This document shows, one piece after another, positions 34,177 to 41,031 of a stretch of DNA of 64,000 bases. Within the stretch, counting starts at the first letter, position 1, and each line of letters starts with the position of its first letter. The notes under the pieces were generated by a model. The model did no database searches. It saw nothing but the letters and a program-made list of their open reading frames with translations, and had not been told where the DNA came from. The DNA is from Magnetospirillum sp902729445 (GTDB taxonomy: Bacteria; Pseudomonadota; Alphaproteobacteria; Rhodospirillales; Magnetospirillaceae), in the NCBI RefSeq assembly GCF_902729445.1, contig NZ_CACVCE010000023.1:186001-250000 (forward strand), read 5' to 3'. A program made the translations under genes and the position numbers.

Positions 34177-34446
34177 TCAATCGGCGTCGGTGGCGCCGAT
34201 CTGGGTCATGTCGTTGACATCGACCACGCCCGAGGCCGCCTGCGACACGAAGAACAGGCCGCCCTTGGTGGTGCCGGAGGTCTCGACGTTGGCGATGATG
34301 ATGTCGCCGGCGCGCAGCATGTCGACGGCCGGGTTGAAATAGCCGGCGGTATCGACCGAAGCGGCGGTGTCGGCGGTGGTGTAGTGCCACAGCGTGAAGC
34401 CGTTGGCATAGGCCAGCACCGACAGGTCCTTGGATTGGTAAGCCAT
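34177..34446 (-). CDS. Small phage head protein (decoration or fibre-like)
   Basis: This 89-residue protein (MAYQSKDLSVLAYANGFTLW at the start, VDMLRAGDIIIANVETSGTT in the middle) lies 12 bp after the capsid gene. Small proteins with LAYANGFTLWHY-type starts are common beside capsid genes in alphaproteobacterial phages and may decorate the head. The role is inferred from position and similarity of pattern. Confidence 0.62.
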   Translation of the reverse strand: MAYQSKDLSVLAYANGFTLWHYTTADTAASVDTAGYFNPAVDMLRAGDIIIANVETSGTTKGGLFFVSQAASGVVDVNDMTQIGATDAD

Positions 34447-34458
34447 ACGCGTTGCTCC

Positions 34459-35277
34459 TTAGGATTCGAGGCAGCGCAGCGAAACGACGCCGGCCGGATC
34501 GACCAGAACCGCGCCCTGGCTCATCATGTTGTTGCAGAACCACGCGGCGCGGTCGCCGTGGTAGGTGATCTCGCTCTTGACCTCGGAGCCGACGGCGTGG
34601 GCCACGGCGCTCTTGTGGTACCAGTAGCAATGGCGCACGCCGCCCGACTTGGTCAGGCCGGAATGGGGCATCCACAGGGTGCCCAGCCAATGCTTGGCCT
34701 GGGTGCCCTTCCACGGCAGGTCCTCGTCGCCGACATAATCGGCGTCGGCGAATTCCGGGATCTGCAGCAGGTCGGACCATTGCTTCCAGCCGATGATCGC
34801 GGTGCGTTCGCCGTCGTCGGGGACGTCGGCCTCGCCCAGCATCTCGAAGGCGGCCAGGACCTTGGCCTTGGTCAGGGCGGTGGTGCCGTCCAGCGCGTAG
34901 TTGGTGGACTTGTCCAGTTCGGTGATGATCAGCTCGTCGGTCTTGCGGCCCAGCGCATAGGCGCCGGCATTGACCAGCACGGCGCGCTCGTCGTGCTCGA
35001 CCTTCAGTTCGTCCAGCTTGTCCAGCCAGTCGCCAGCGTAATAATCGTACAGCTGGCACTCGACCGAATCGTGCTCGACATTCATCACCGGCACCTTGCC
35101 GTGGCGGGCCTTGGTGCTGGCGGTACCCTTGCCAACCTTCGAGAACACCGCGATGGCGCCCTTGACGCTGTTGCGGGCGCGGACGGTGTTCCGGAGCTTG
35201 GTGCCCTGGCGCTGATAGGCGGCATGGACCTGGGCGCCGTATTCCTTGGAGTAATTGTTGATGACGGTCGTCGACAT
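34459..35277 (-). CDS. Phage major capsid protein
   Basis: This 272-residue protein matches the podovirus-type capsid group more than HK97: INNYSKEYGAQVHAAYQRQG at the start, VECQLYDYYAGDWLDKLDEL, ALGRKTDELIITELDK and an Ig-like end SEITYHGDRAAWFCNNMMSQGA. It would form the head shell. AAGGAT is 8 nt before the ATG at 35277. It is the first recognisable gene of the block. Portal and scaffold genes, which normally precede it, are missing. Confidence 0.8.
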   Translation of the reverse strand: MSTTVINNYSKEYGAQVHAAYQRQGTKLRNTVRARNSVKGAIAVFSKVGKGTASTKARHGKVPVMNVEHDSVECQLYDYYAGDWLDKLDELKVEHDERAVLVNAGAYALGRKTDELIITELDKSTNYALDGTTALTKAKVLAAFEMLGEADVPDDGERTAIIGWKQWSDLLQIPEFADADYVGDEDLPWKGTQAKHWLGTLWMPHSGLTKSGGVRHCYWYHKSAVAHAVGSEVKSEITYHGDRAAWFCNNMMSQGAVLVDPAGVVSLRCLES

Positions 35278-35664
35278 GGGTTCACATCCTTCATTGGTGG
35301 AATGGATCGTAAGGGCGCGCCCCCCGGCCGGTTCTGGCCCAAGCACCCGGGATGGCCGGGCCGCCGTCGGGAGGCGCGTGAGAAGCCACCCGCCGGGCCG
35401 TTCCGGGATGCGAAAGGGCATCCGGTCCGGTTCTCCGGCGGGTGGAAAGGGTGACCAACTTTCGGACCCGCCCCGCGCGGCCCATGGACAGGCGCGCGGG
35501 GCGGGGAGAGCGGCGCTCGGCGACCGGGAAAAGCGGTTCGAGCAGCCTGCCCTCGCGAACAGGGGGAGGGGCAGAAAATTCCCCCTGTCGCCAGCGGTGA
35601 AAACGGATATGATCGGTGGTCAGGCGGGGCGCCCGCCGGTCAACGTGGGGAACAGCGGATCGTC
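35278..35664. other. Gene-free region with strong hairpins upstream of capsid
   Basis: No gene is supported in these 387 bp between the capsid gene (minus) and the soluble chemoreceptor-like gene (plus). CCACCCGCCGG and CCGGCGGGTGG bracket 35393-35443, with a nested GGATGC-gaaagg-GCATCC hairpin. Next is a perfect 13-bp stem pairing 35467-35479 with 35493-35505. The two structures lie in the leader of the phage block and may mark its right boundary; the function is unknown. Confidence 0.5.
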
Positions 35665-36360
35665 ATGAATCAAGTCGAACCAACGGCGCGCAGCATTTCC
35701 GGCACCCAGCGCACCGAGCGCATTGAGGCGCGGGCCAACGCCCTGCTCAGTGATTGCCGGCGGGCTTTCCATGCCTTCGGCGAACTCGACGAGTTGGCCG
35801 AGAACCTTCGCATCTTGTCGCTCAACGCCGAGCTGGCCGCCGGCCGGGCCGGCGACAAGGGCCGCGCGGTTCGGGCGCTTACCCAATACACCCGCGAACT
35901 GGTCAATCGCCTGGCCCAGATCCGCGGCGAGATGAACCAGCTGCGCCTGCGCACCGACACCTTGTCGGAAAAGATCGAGGACGAGCTGAAGCAGTTGCGC
36001 GCCCTGGAAGAATCCGGCCAGGGCGGCGCCGAAAGCGTCGCTTTCGCCGAGATGATGCGCTCGCTGGTCGACAAGCTCGACGACCTCTCGACCAATGTCG
36101 AGGAATTGTCGCGCCGCGCCCATGGCGTCGAGGAAGTGGTCAGCCAGTCGGACTCGATCGCGACCAACATCGCCATCGAGGCCGCCGCCGCCGGCGTCCA
36201 CGAAAAGGAATTCCGCACGGTGTCCGACACCATGCGCCGCTATGTCGATAATCTGCGGACCATGATCGACGACGCTTCGGACGCCGTTCGCCGGGCCCTG
36301 GAAAAGGTCGACAGCCTGCGTCGCCTGGGCATCGAGAATCTGCAAAGCCTGCGCGGTTAA
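35665..36360 (+). CDS. Soluble chemoreceptor-like signalling protein
   Basis: This 231-residue, entirely helical protein has no membrane segment or HAMP domain. Two stretches resemble the chemoreceptor tip that binds CheA/CheW: LRILSLNAELAAGRAGDKGR (about residue 50) and IATNIAIEAAAAGVHEKEF (about residue 168), the second with the alternating Ala/Glu pattern. It may be a cytoplasmic receptor fragment or a helper of receptor arrays. The ATG at 35665 is preceded by a weak GCGGATC. It reads away from the phage block. Confidence 0.62.
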   Translation: MNQVEPTARSISGTQRTERIEARANALLSDCRRAFHAFGELDELAENLRILSLNAELAAGRAGDKGRAVRALTQYTRELVNRLAQIRGEMNQLRLRTDTLSEKIEDELKQLRALEESGQGGAESVAFAEMMRSLVDKLDDLSTNVEELSRRAHGVEEVVSQSDSIATNIAIEAAAAGVHEKEFRTVSDTMRRYVDNLRTMIDDASDAVRRALEKVDSLRRLGIENLQSLRG

Positions 36361-36480
36361 CAATCGCCTAGAGCGCCGATCCTCAATTGTGAGGCGCGGC
36401 GCTCCGGCGAGCGTTGAGCGAGCGGCCAAGCGGCCGGATGGCCGCGCCCGGTGAGGGGCAATCATCAAATGAGACCATCG
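36361..36480 (+). repeat. Diverged copy of the 118-bp structured repeat
   Basis: The core at 36422-36478 (GCGGCCAAGC, stem GGCC-GGAT-GGCC, GCGCCCGGTGAGGGGCA, then AATGAGACCA) aligns with the copies at 38696-38813 and 59343-59460, but the flanking hairpins differ. Upstream, GAGCGCCG (36371-36378) pairs with CGGCGCTC; inside it CCTCA-ATTG-TGAGG also pairs. The rest of the gap to mutM holds no gene. Confidence 0.6.
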
Positions 36481-36514
36481 TGCGCCATATTTGGCGCTCG
36501 ATGGTCTAGTGGAA

Positions 36515-36559
36515 ATGACGAAGGGCCCGGGGCTGGATCAGCCTCGGGCCCTTTGTCAT
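36515..36559. terminator. Long hairpin upstream of mutM
   Basis: A stem of about 20 bp with two G-T pairs joins 36515-36534 to 36540-36559 around the loop GGATC (outer ATGAC/GTCAT, inner AAGGGCCCG/CGGGCCCTT). It probably ends transcription from the chemoreceptor-like gene, though no long T run follows. Confidence 0.5.
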
Positions 36560-36681
36560 GTCTGCGGCCTGGACGCAAGTGTGGCGGTGACAGGAACGTA
36601 TATAGAACAAACGGGCCGGGCCGGTCAAGGGCTTTTTTCGCCCCCCTTGCCGGGCCGGCACTTTTCCCGCAAGCTGCCGCC

Positions 36682-37524
36682 ATGCCTGAATTGCCCGAAG
36701 TCGAGACGGTGGCGCGGGGACTGGCCGCCGTGTGGGAAGGACGCTCCCTGGTCAGGGTCGAGTGCCGCCGGCCCGACCTCAGAAAGCCTCTGCCGCCCGA
36801 TTTCGCCCCTCGCCTGACCGGCCGGCGGATCGACCGGGTGGGGCGGCGCGCCAAATACCTGCAGGTCTTCCTGGATGACGGACTGGTGATGCTGGGTCAT
36901 CTGGGCATGTCGGGGCGCATGGTCATCTCGCAAGGGCGCAACGAGCCGCCGGGCAAGCACGACCATGTGCTGTTCGTCACCGACCAGGGGGTGACGGTGA
37001 CCTTTTGCGATCCGCGCCGCTTCGGGCTTCTGGATTTGTGCACGATCGATCAATTGGCTGCCCATCCATTGATGGCTGCCCTGGGGCCCGAGCCGCTGGA
37101 CCAGGATTTCACCCCGGCCGTGCTGGGTGCTGCCCTGAACAGCAAGGCGACGCCGATCAAGGTGGCGCTGCTGGATCAGTCGGTGGTGGCCGGCCTGGGC
37201 AACATCTATGTTTCGGAAAGCTGTTTTCGTGCCGGCATCCTGCCGACGCGCGCCGCCGGCTCGCTGAAGAAGGCGGAAATCGCCCGACTGGTCCCGGCCA
37301 TCAAGGCGGTCCTGACCGAGGCGATCGCCGCCGGCGGCTCGTCGTTGAAGGATCATGTGCGGCCCGACGGCGAACTGGGCTATTTTCAGCATTCGTTTGC
37401 GGTTTATGATCGCGCGGGCGAGGCTTGCCCGGGCTGCACCTGCGATGTGGGGCGGACCGGCGGCATCACCCGCATCGTCCAGGCCGGACGATCGACCTTC
37501 TTTTGTGCCAACAAGCAATCGTGA
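36682..37524 (+). CDS. mutM: Formamidopyrimidine-DNA glycosylase
   Basis: This 280-residue enzyme removes oxidised purines such as 8-oxoguanine and cuts the strand. The catalytic start is MPELPEVETVARGL (Pro2 nucleophile and Glu3). The LGHLGMSGRM, DPRRFG and LDQSVVAGLGNIYVSES (helix-two-turn-helix) segments are intact, as is SSLKDHVRPDGELGYFQH. The C-terminal zinc finger begins CPGC but ends RSTFFCANKQS, so the fourth cysteine (normally CxxCQ) is missing. A 119-residue exported protein gene follows 5 bp later. Confidence 0.93.
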   Translation: MPELPEVETVARGLAAVWEGRSLVRVECRRPDLRKPLPPDFAPRLTGRRIDRVGRRAKYLQVFLDDGLVMLGHLGMSGRMVISQGRNEPPGKHDHVLFVTDQGVTVTFCDPRRFGLLDLCTIDQLAAHPLMAALGPEPLDQDFTPAVLGAALNSKATPIKVALLDQSVVAGLGNIYVSESCFRAGILPTRAAGSLKKAEIARLVPAIKAVLTEAIAAGGSSLKDHVRPDGELGYFQHSFAVYDRAGEACPGCTCDVGRTGGITRIVQAGRSTFFCANKQS

Positions 37525-37529
37525 CGGAC

Positions 37530-37889
37530 ATGCGCATCCTTCCTGCCATCGTGGTCGCCCTGGGACTGGCCTTCGCCGCAACGGGGGCCGGCGCTCAAGG
37601 GGCCGCCTTCCTGTCGGCCTATGAGGATCTGCCGTTGGCGCCGGGCTTGACCGAGGTCGCCGGCGCCGGTCTGTCGTTCGACACCCCCCAGGGCCGCATC
37701 GTCGAGGCCATGGCCCGCTCGGGCGCCAAGGCCGCCGACATCTTGTCCTTCTATGCCGAGACCTTGCCGCAATTGGGCTGGTCCAAGGCCGGCGACGCCC
37801 GCTATCGCCGCGACGCCGAAGTGCTGACCATCGAGGCCCGGCCCGACGGGCGCCAGACCCTTGTCCATTTCACCATTTCCCCCGAATAG
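37530..37889 (+). CDS. Small exported protein of unknown function
   Basis: This 119-residue protein has a signal peptide (MRILPAIVVALGLAFAATGAGAQ). The mature part contains LPLAPGLTEVAGAGLSFDTPQG, a helix (ILSFYAETLPQLGW) and a strand pattern ending TLVHFTISPE. No firm family is recognised. It starts 5 bp after mutM and precedes the enoyl-CoA hydratase gene, so the three may be co-transcribed. Location is predicted to be periplasmic. Confidence 0.72.
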   Translation: MRILPAIVVALGLAFAATGAGAQGAAFLSAYEDLPLAPGLTEVAGAGLSFDTPQGRIVEAMARSGAKAADILSFYAETLPQLGWSKAGDARYRRDAEVLTIEARPDGRQTLVHFTISPE

Positions 37890-37918
37890 AACCGCCCACA
37901 AAGGGAGCATCAAGACCC

Positions 37919-38695
37919 ATGCCCTACGAAAACATCCTGGTCGAGACCCGCGGCCCCGTCGGCCTGATCACCCTGAACCGGCCGAAGGCGCTGAACGCGC
38001 TGTGCGCCGCCCTGATCCGCGAGCTGGGTGCCGCGCTGGACGCCTTCGAGGCCGATAACGAGATCGGCGCCATCGTGCTGACCGGCTCGGAAAAGGCCTT
38101 CGCCGCCGGTGCCGACATCAAGGAGATGGCCACCAAGTCCTACATGGACGTCTATCTGGCCGACTTCATCACCAACGGCTGGGAACAGGTGACCAAGTGC
38201 CGCAAGCCGGTGATCGCGGCGGTGGCCGGCTATGCCCTGGGTGGCGGCTGCGAGATGGCGATGATGTGCGACTTCATCCTGGCCGCCGATACCGCCAAGT
38301 TCGGTCAGCCGGAAATCACCATCGGCACCATTCCGGGTGCTGGCGGCACCCAGCGCCTGACCCGCGCCGTCGGCAAGGCCAAGGCGATGGAAATGTGCCT
38401 GACCGGCCGCATGATGGACGCCGCCGAGGCCGAGCGCGCCGGCCTGGTCAGCCGCATCATCCCCGCCGCCGATCTGGTGGACGAGGCCATCAAGGTCGCC
38501 GAGCGCATCGCCGAGATGAGCCGTCCGGTGGTCATGCTGTGCAAGGAATCGGTCAACGCCGCCTTCGAGACCACCCTGACCCAGGGCGTCAAGTTCGAGC
38601 GCCGGCTGTTCCACTCGACCTTCGCCACCGAGGATCAGAAGGAAGGCATGGCCGCCTTCGCCGAAAAGCGCACGCCGTCCTTCAAGAATCGCTAA
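37919..38695 (+). CDS. Enoyl-CoA hydratase
   Basis: This 258-residue crotonase hydrates trans-2-enoyl-CoA in beta-oxidation. Both catalytic glutamates are present: GGGCEMAMMCDF and FGQPEITIGTIPGAGGTQR. The oxyanion-hole segment KAFAAGADIKEMA is intact. The pattern is close to mitochondrial short-chain enoyl-CoA hydratase. It is distinct from the LiuC paralogue at 55338, which has an altered second segment. A 118-bp structured repeat begins right after its stop. Confidence 0.93.
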   Translation: MPYENILVETRGPVGLITLNRPKALNALCAALIRELGAALDAFEADNEIGAIVLTGSEKAFAAGADIKEMATKSYMDVYLADFITNGWEQVTKCRKPVIAAVAGYALGGGCEMAMMCDFILAADTAKFGQPEITIGTIPGAGGTQRLTRAVGKAKAMEMCLTGRMMDAAEAERAGLVSRIIPAADLVDEAIKVAERIAEMSRPVVMLCKESVNAAFETTLTQGVKFERRLFHSTFATEDQKEGMAAFAEKRTPSFKNR

Positions 38696-38813
38696 ACCAA
38701 GATGAAGTCATCTTGGTCCAGCTTTTTCTTGTCCCTCGCCGGGCGCAAACCTCCGGTTTGCTTGGCCGCGGCCGCAATGGCCGCTGGAGCAGGATGATTT
38801 CCACCTGAAATCA
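38696..38813 (-). repeat. 118-bp structured repeat (copy A)
   Basis: Read on the minus strand, this aligns over its full length with the plus-strand copy at 59343-59460. It has a terminal hairpin TGATTTC/GAAATCA, the core AGCGGCCATTGCGGCCGCGG, a variable stem GCAAACC-GGA-GGTTTGC, then GCGCCCGGCGAGGG and the end palindrome ACCAAGATGA/TCATCTTGGT. It starts 1 bp after the enoyl-CoA hydratase stop. Confidence 0.85.
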
Positions 38814-38841
38814 CCCTGCTCGAGGACAGGAGCGCGAGAAG

Positions 38842-38867
38842 GGGCGCCCCCAGCGGGGCGCCCTTTT
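38842..38867. terminator. Bidirectional terminator between convergent genes
   Basis: GGGCGCCCC (38842-38850) pairs with GGGGCGCCC (38855-38863) around CAGC, followed by TTTT on the plus strand. It lies between the enoyl-CoA hydratase (plus) and the 139-residue gene (minus). Confidence 0.75.
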
Positions 38868-39286
38868 CACAGGCGCTGCACGCTCCAGCCCATCAGGCGG
38901 ATGATGCCGTGTTCCATGCGCGGCCGGACCAGCCCGGTGGCGATCTCGACATAGGAACAATAACGCTGCGACTTGGCGTCGTCCTTGACCTTCAGCATCA
39001 GGCCGGTGCGGTTGGCGAAGGCGTCGCCAATCTCGGGCGGCGTGCGTTCCGGTCCGTCGGAAAAGGCCAGCGATACCCCATCGACCGGAACCAGCGGCAA
39101 TTCCGGGTCGATATAGCGCAACGCCATGCGGCCGGGCTCGGGCCGGGGCTCCAGCACCACCAGGAAGTGATTGGTGTGTTCCTTGCCGATGCGCTCGGCC
39201 TTCAGGCACAAGGCGCGAACACCGTCCAACTCCAGGGTCACGAAGCTGCCGGCGGCGATTTCGTAAGCGGGCTTGGGCGTGGTCAC
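38867..39286 (-). CDS. Conserved hypothetical cytoplasmic protein
   Basis: This 139-residue protein of mixed strands and helices (YEIAAGSFVTLELDGVRALC at the start, LVVLEPRPEPGRMALRYIDP in the middle, GIIRLMGWSVQRL at the end) is not recognised. The GTG start overlaps the stop of the TPR gene (GTGA) and has GAAGG 5 nt upstream, so the pair is translationally coupled. No membrane segment or signal peptide is seen. Confidence 0.68.
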   Translation of the reverse strand: MTTPKPAYEIAAGSFVTLELDGVRALCLKAERIGKEHTNHFLVVLEPRPEPGRMALRYIDPELPLVPVDGVSLAFSDGPERTPPEIGDAFANRTGLMLKVKDDAKSQRYCSYVEIATGLVRPRMEHGIIRLMGWSVQRL

Positions 39287-40026
39287 TTGGCCTTCATCTC
39301 CATTTTCTGAATGTTCAGGCGGGCGGTCTCGGCCGCCTCGGTGTGCGGGGCCACGTCGATGGCGCGGGCCCAATCGGCGCGGGCGCCGGCATCGTCGCCG
39401 GCCAGGCGCTTCAAGATGCCGCGTTCCAACAACGCGTCGGGGAAGTCGGGGTCCAGCTTCAGGGCCTGTTCGACATCGTCGCGAGCCCCGGGCAGATTGT
39501 CCTGGTAGCGAAAGGCGCTGGCCCGCAGCACCAATGCCTCGACCCGGTGGGGCTGGCGGCGCAGCAGGCCGGTCAGGATATCGACGACCTCGTTGTAATG
39601 GTGGACCTGGGCCAGCAGCACCGCGTGGTCCAGCAAGATCTCGGGGTCGCCCGGGGCCAGGATCAGGGCGCCCCGCTGGGCGGCGTCGGCACGTTGCAGC
39701 TTGCCGGCCAGCATCCAGGCCTGGGCCGCCTGGGCCAGCATCTGGGCCCGCACGCTGTCCTCGCGCACGCTTTCGTTGGCCAGGGTTTCCAGCCGGGTCG
39801 CCGCCTCGCCATACTTGCCCAGGCCGATCAGGGCGACGGCGCCGCAATGGCGCGCCGCCTCGCCGCCGCCCAGCGACTGCCAGGTCAGCGCCTCTTCCCA
39901 GCCCTGTTCGGGTTTGTCCTTGGCCATGACCAGGCAGACCCGGTACTCCTCGGGGCCATCGATGGTCTGGGCCAGGGCGGGAAGGGCCAGGCCGGAAAGG
40001 ATCAGGGCAAGAAGAGCGCGGCGCAT
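39283..40026 (-). CDS. Exported TPR protein
   Basis: This 247-residue protein has a signal peptide (MRRALLALILSGLALPALAQ) and four to five tetratricopeptide-like repeats, clearest at PEILLDHAVLLAQVHHYNEV, LRASAFRYQDNLPGARDDVE and LLERGILKRLAGDDAGARAD. It is likely a periplasmic scaffold. Its stop overlaps the next gene by 4 nt. Partner unknown. Confidence 0.82.
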   Translation of the reverse strand: MRRALLALILSGLALPALAQTIDGPEEYRVCLVMAKDKPEQGWEEALTWQSLGGGEAARHCGAVALIGLGKYGEAATRLETLANESVREDSVRAQMLAQAAQAWMLAGKLQRADAAQRGALILAPGDPEILLDHAVLLAQVHHYNEVVDILTGLLRRQPHRVEALVLRASAFRYQDNLPGARDDVEQALKLDPDFPDALLERGILKRLAGDDAGARADWARAIDVAPHTEAAETARLNIQKMEMKAK

Positions 40027-40095
40027 GGAAATCCTGGCGGGGTTGTCGGGCTGGCATTAGTGTGGTCAGCGGGGCCGACAACGCAAGGGCTAAGG

Positions 40096-40944
40096 ATGAG
40101 CAGGCGCTTCTTCCTGTTTGGTTTGGGTTTCTCCGGCCGGGTCATCGCCCGGGCTCTGCTGGATGCCGGCTGGCAGGTCGCCGGCACCACCCGCTCGGGA
40201 GAAAGCGCTGACCTGCCCGAAATCACCGTCCATCCGTTCGACCGCGACCATCCGCTGCCGGCGGGCGCGCTGGACGGGGTCACCCACGTCCTGTCCTCGG
40301 TGCCGCCCGACGAAATGGGCGATCCGGTGGTCGATGTCATGGGCGAGCACCTGCGGGCGCTGGCGCCGTCCTGGGTCGGCTATCTGTCGACAACCGGGGT
40401 TTACGGCGATCGCGGCGGCGACTGGGTCGACGAGGACAGTCCGCTGATGCCGGGTCTGGATCGGTCGCGGCGCCGCGTCGCGGCGGAAGCCGCCTGGCTT
40501 TCGCTGGGACTGGCGGTCCATATCTTCCGCCTGGCCGGCATCTACGGTCCCGGCCGCTCGGCCATCGACACCGTGCGAAACGGCCAGGCCCGGCGCATCG
40601 TCAAGCCCGGCCAGGTGTTCAGCCGCATCCATGTCGAAGACATCGCCGGTGCCGTGCTGGCCTCGATCGCCAGGCCGCATCCCGGCGGCCGGATCTATAA
40701 TCTGTGCGACGACGACCCCGCCCCGCCGCAAGAGGTGATCCTCCATGCCTGCACCCTGTTGGGCGTCGAGCCGCCGCCGGAAATCGACTGGGATCAGGCG
40801 AAGGCCAGCCTGTCGCCGATGGCGCTCAGCTTCTATGCCGATAATAAAAGGGTCAGAAATGATCGGATGAAAACCGAGTTGGGCGTAGAACTTCGCTATC
40901 CGACCTACCACGAAGGTTTGAAGTCGATCCTTCTTGGGCACTAG
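40096..40944 (+). CDS. NAD-dependent epimerase/dehydratase-like SDR
   Basis: This 282-residue extended short-chain dehydrogenase-type protein starts with a Rossmann motif (RFFLFGLGFSGRVIARAL). It continues with YLSTTGVYGDRGGDWVDED, RLAGIYGPGRSAID and VEDIAGAVLAS. The usual YxxxK catalytic pair is not obvious (SRRRVAAEAAW at that place), as in the YeeZ-like group. The substrate is unknown. TAAGGATG gives an ATG at 40096. It is divergent from the TPR pair. Confidence 0.8.
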   Translation: MSRRFFLFGLGFSGRVIARALLDAGWQVAGTTRSGESADLPEITVHPFDRDHPLPAGALDGVTHVLSSVPPDEMGDPVVDVMGEHLRALAPSWVGYLSTTGVYGDRGGDWVDEDSPLMPGLDRSRRRVAAEAAWLSLGLAVHIFRLAGIYGPGRSAIDTVRNGQARRIVKPGQVFSRIHVEDIAGAVLASIARPHPGGRIYNLCDDDPAPPQEVILHACTLLGVEPPPEIDWDQAKASLSPMALSFYADNKRVRNDRMKTELGVELRYPTYHEGLKSILLGH

Positions 40945-41031
40945 ACGGAATGTGGATCGGCATTTCCATGTTGTAAAACTAATGTAGCGACACGTAACAT
41001 GCCGGCCGGGGTGAAGTCGGAGTGTCAAAGC

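Noticed and set aside
24325..35277. Rhodobacter-type gene transfer agent
   Set aside because: The capsid and short-tail proteins are of podovirus type. HK97-type portal, protease and long-tail genes of that agent are absent.
36490..36530. tRNA-like sequence near GGTCTAGTGG
   Set aside because: No acceptor, anticodon or T-arm can be folded; the region is explained by two hairpins.
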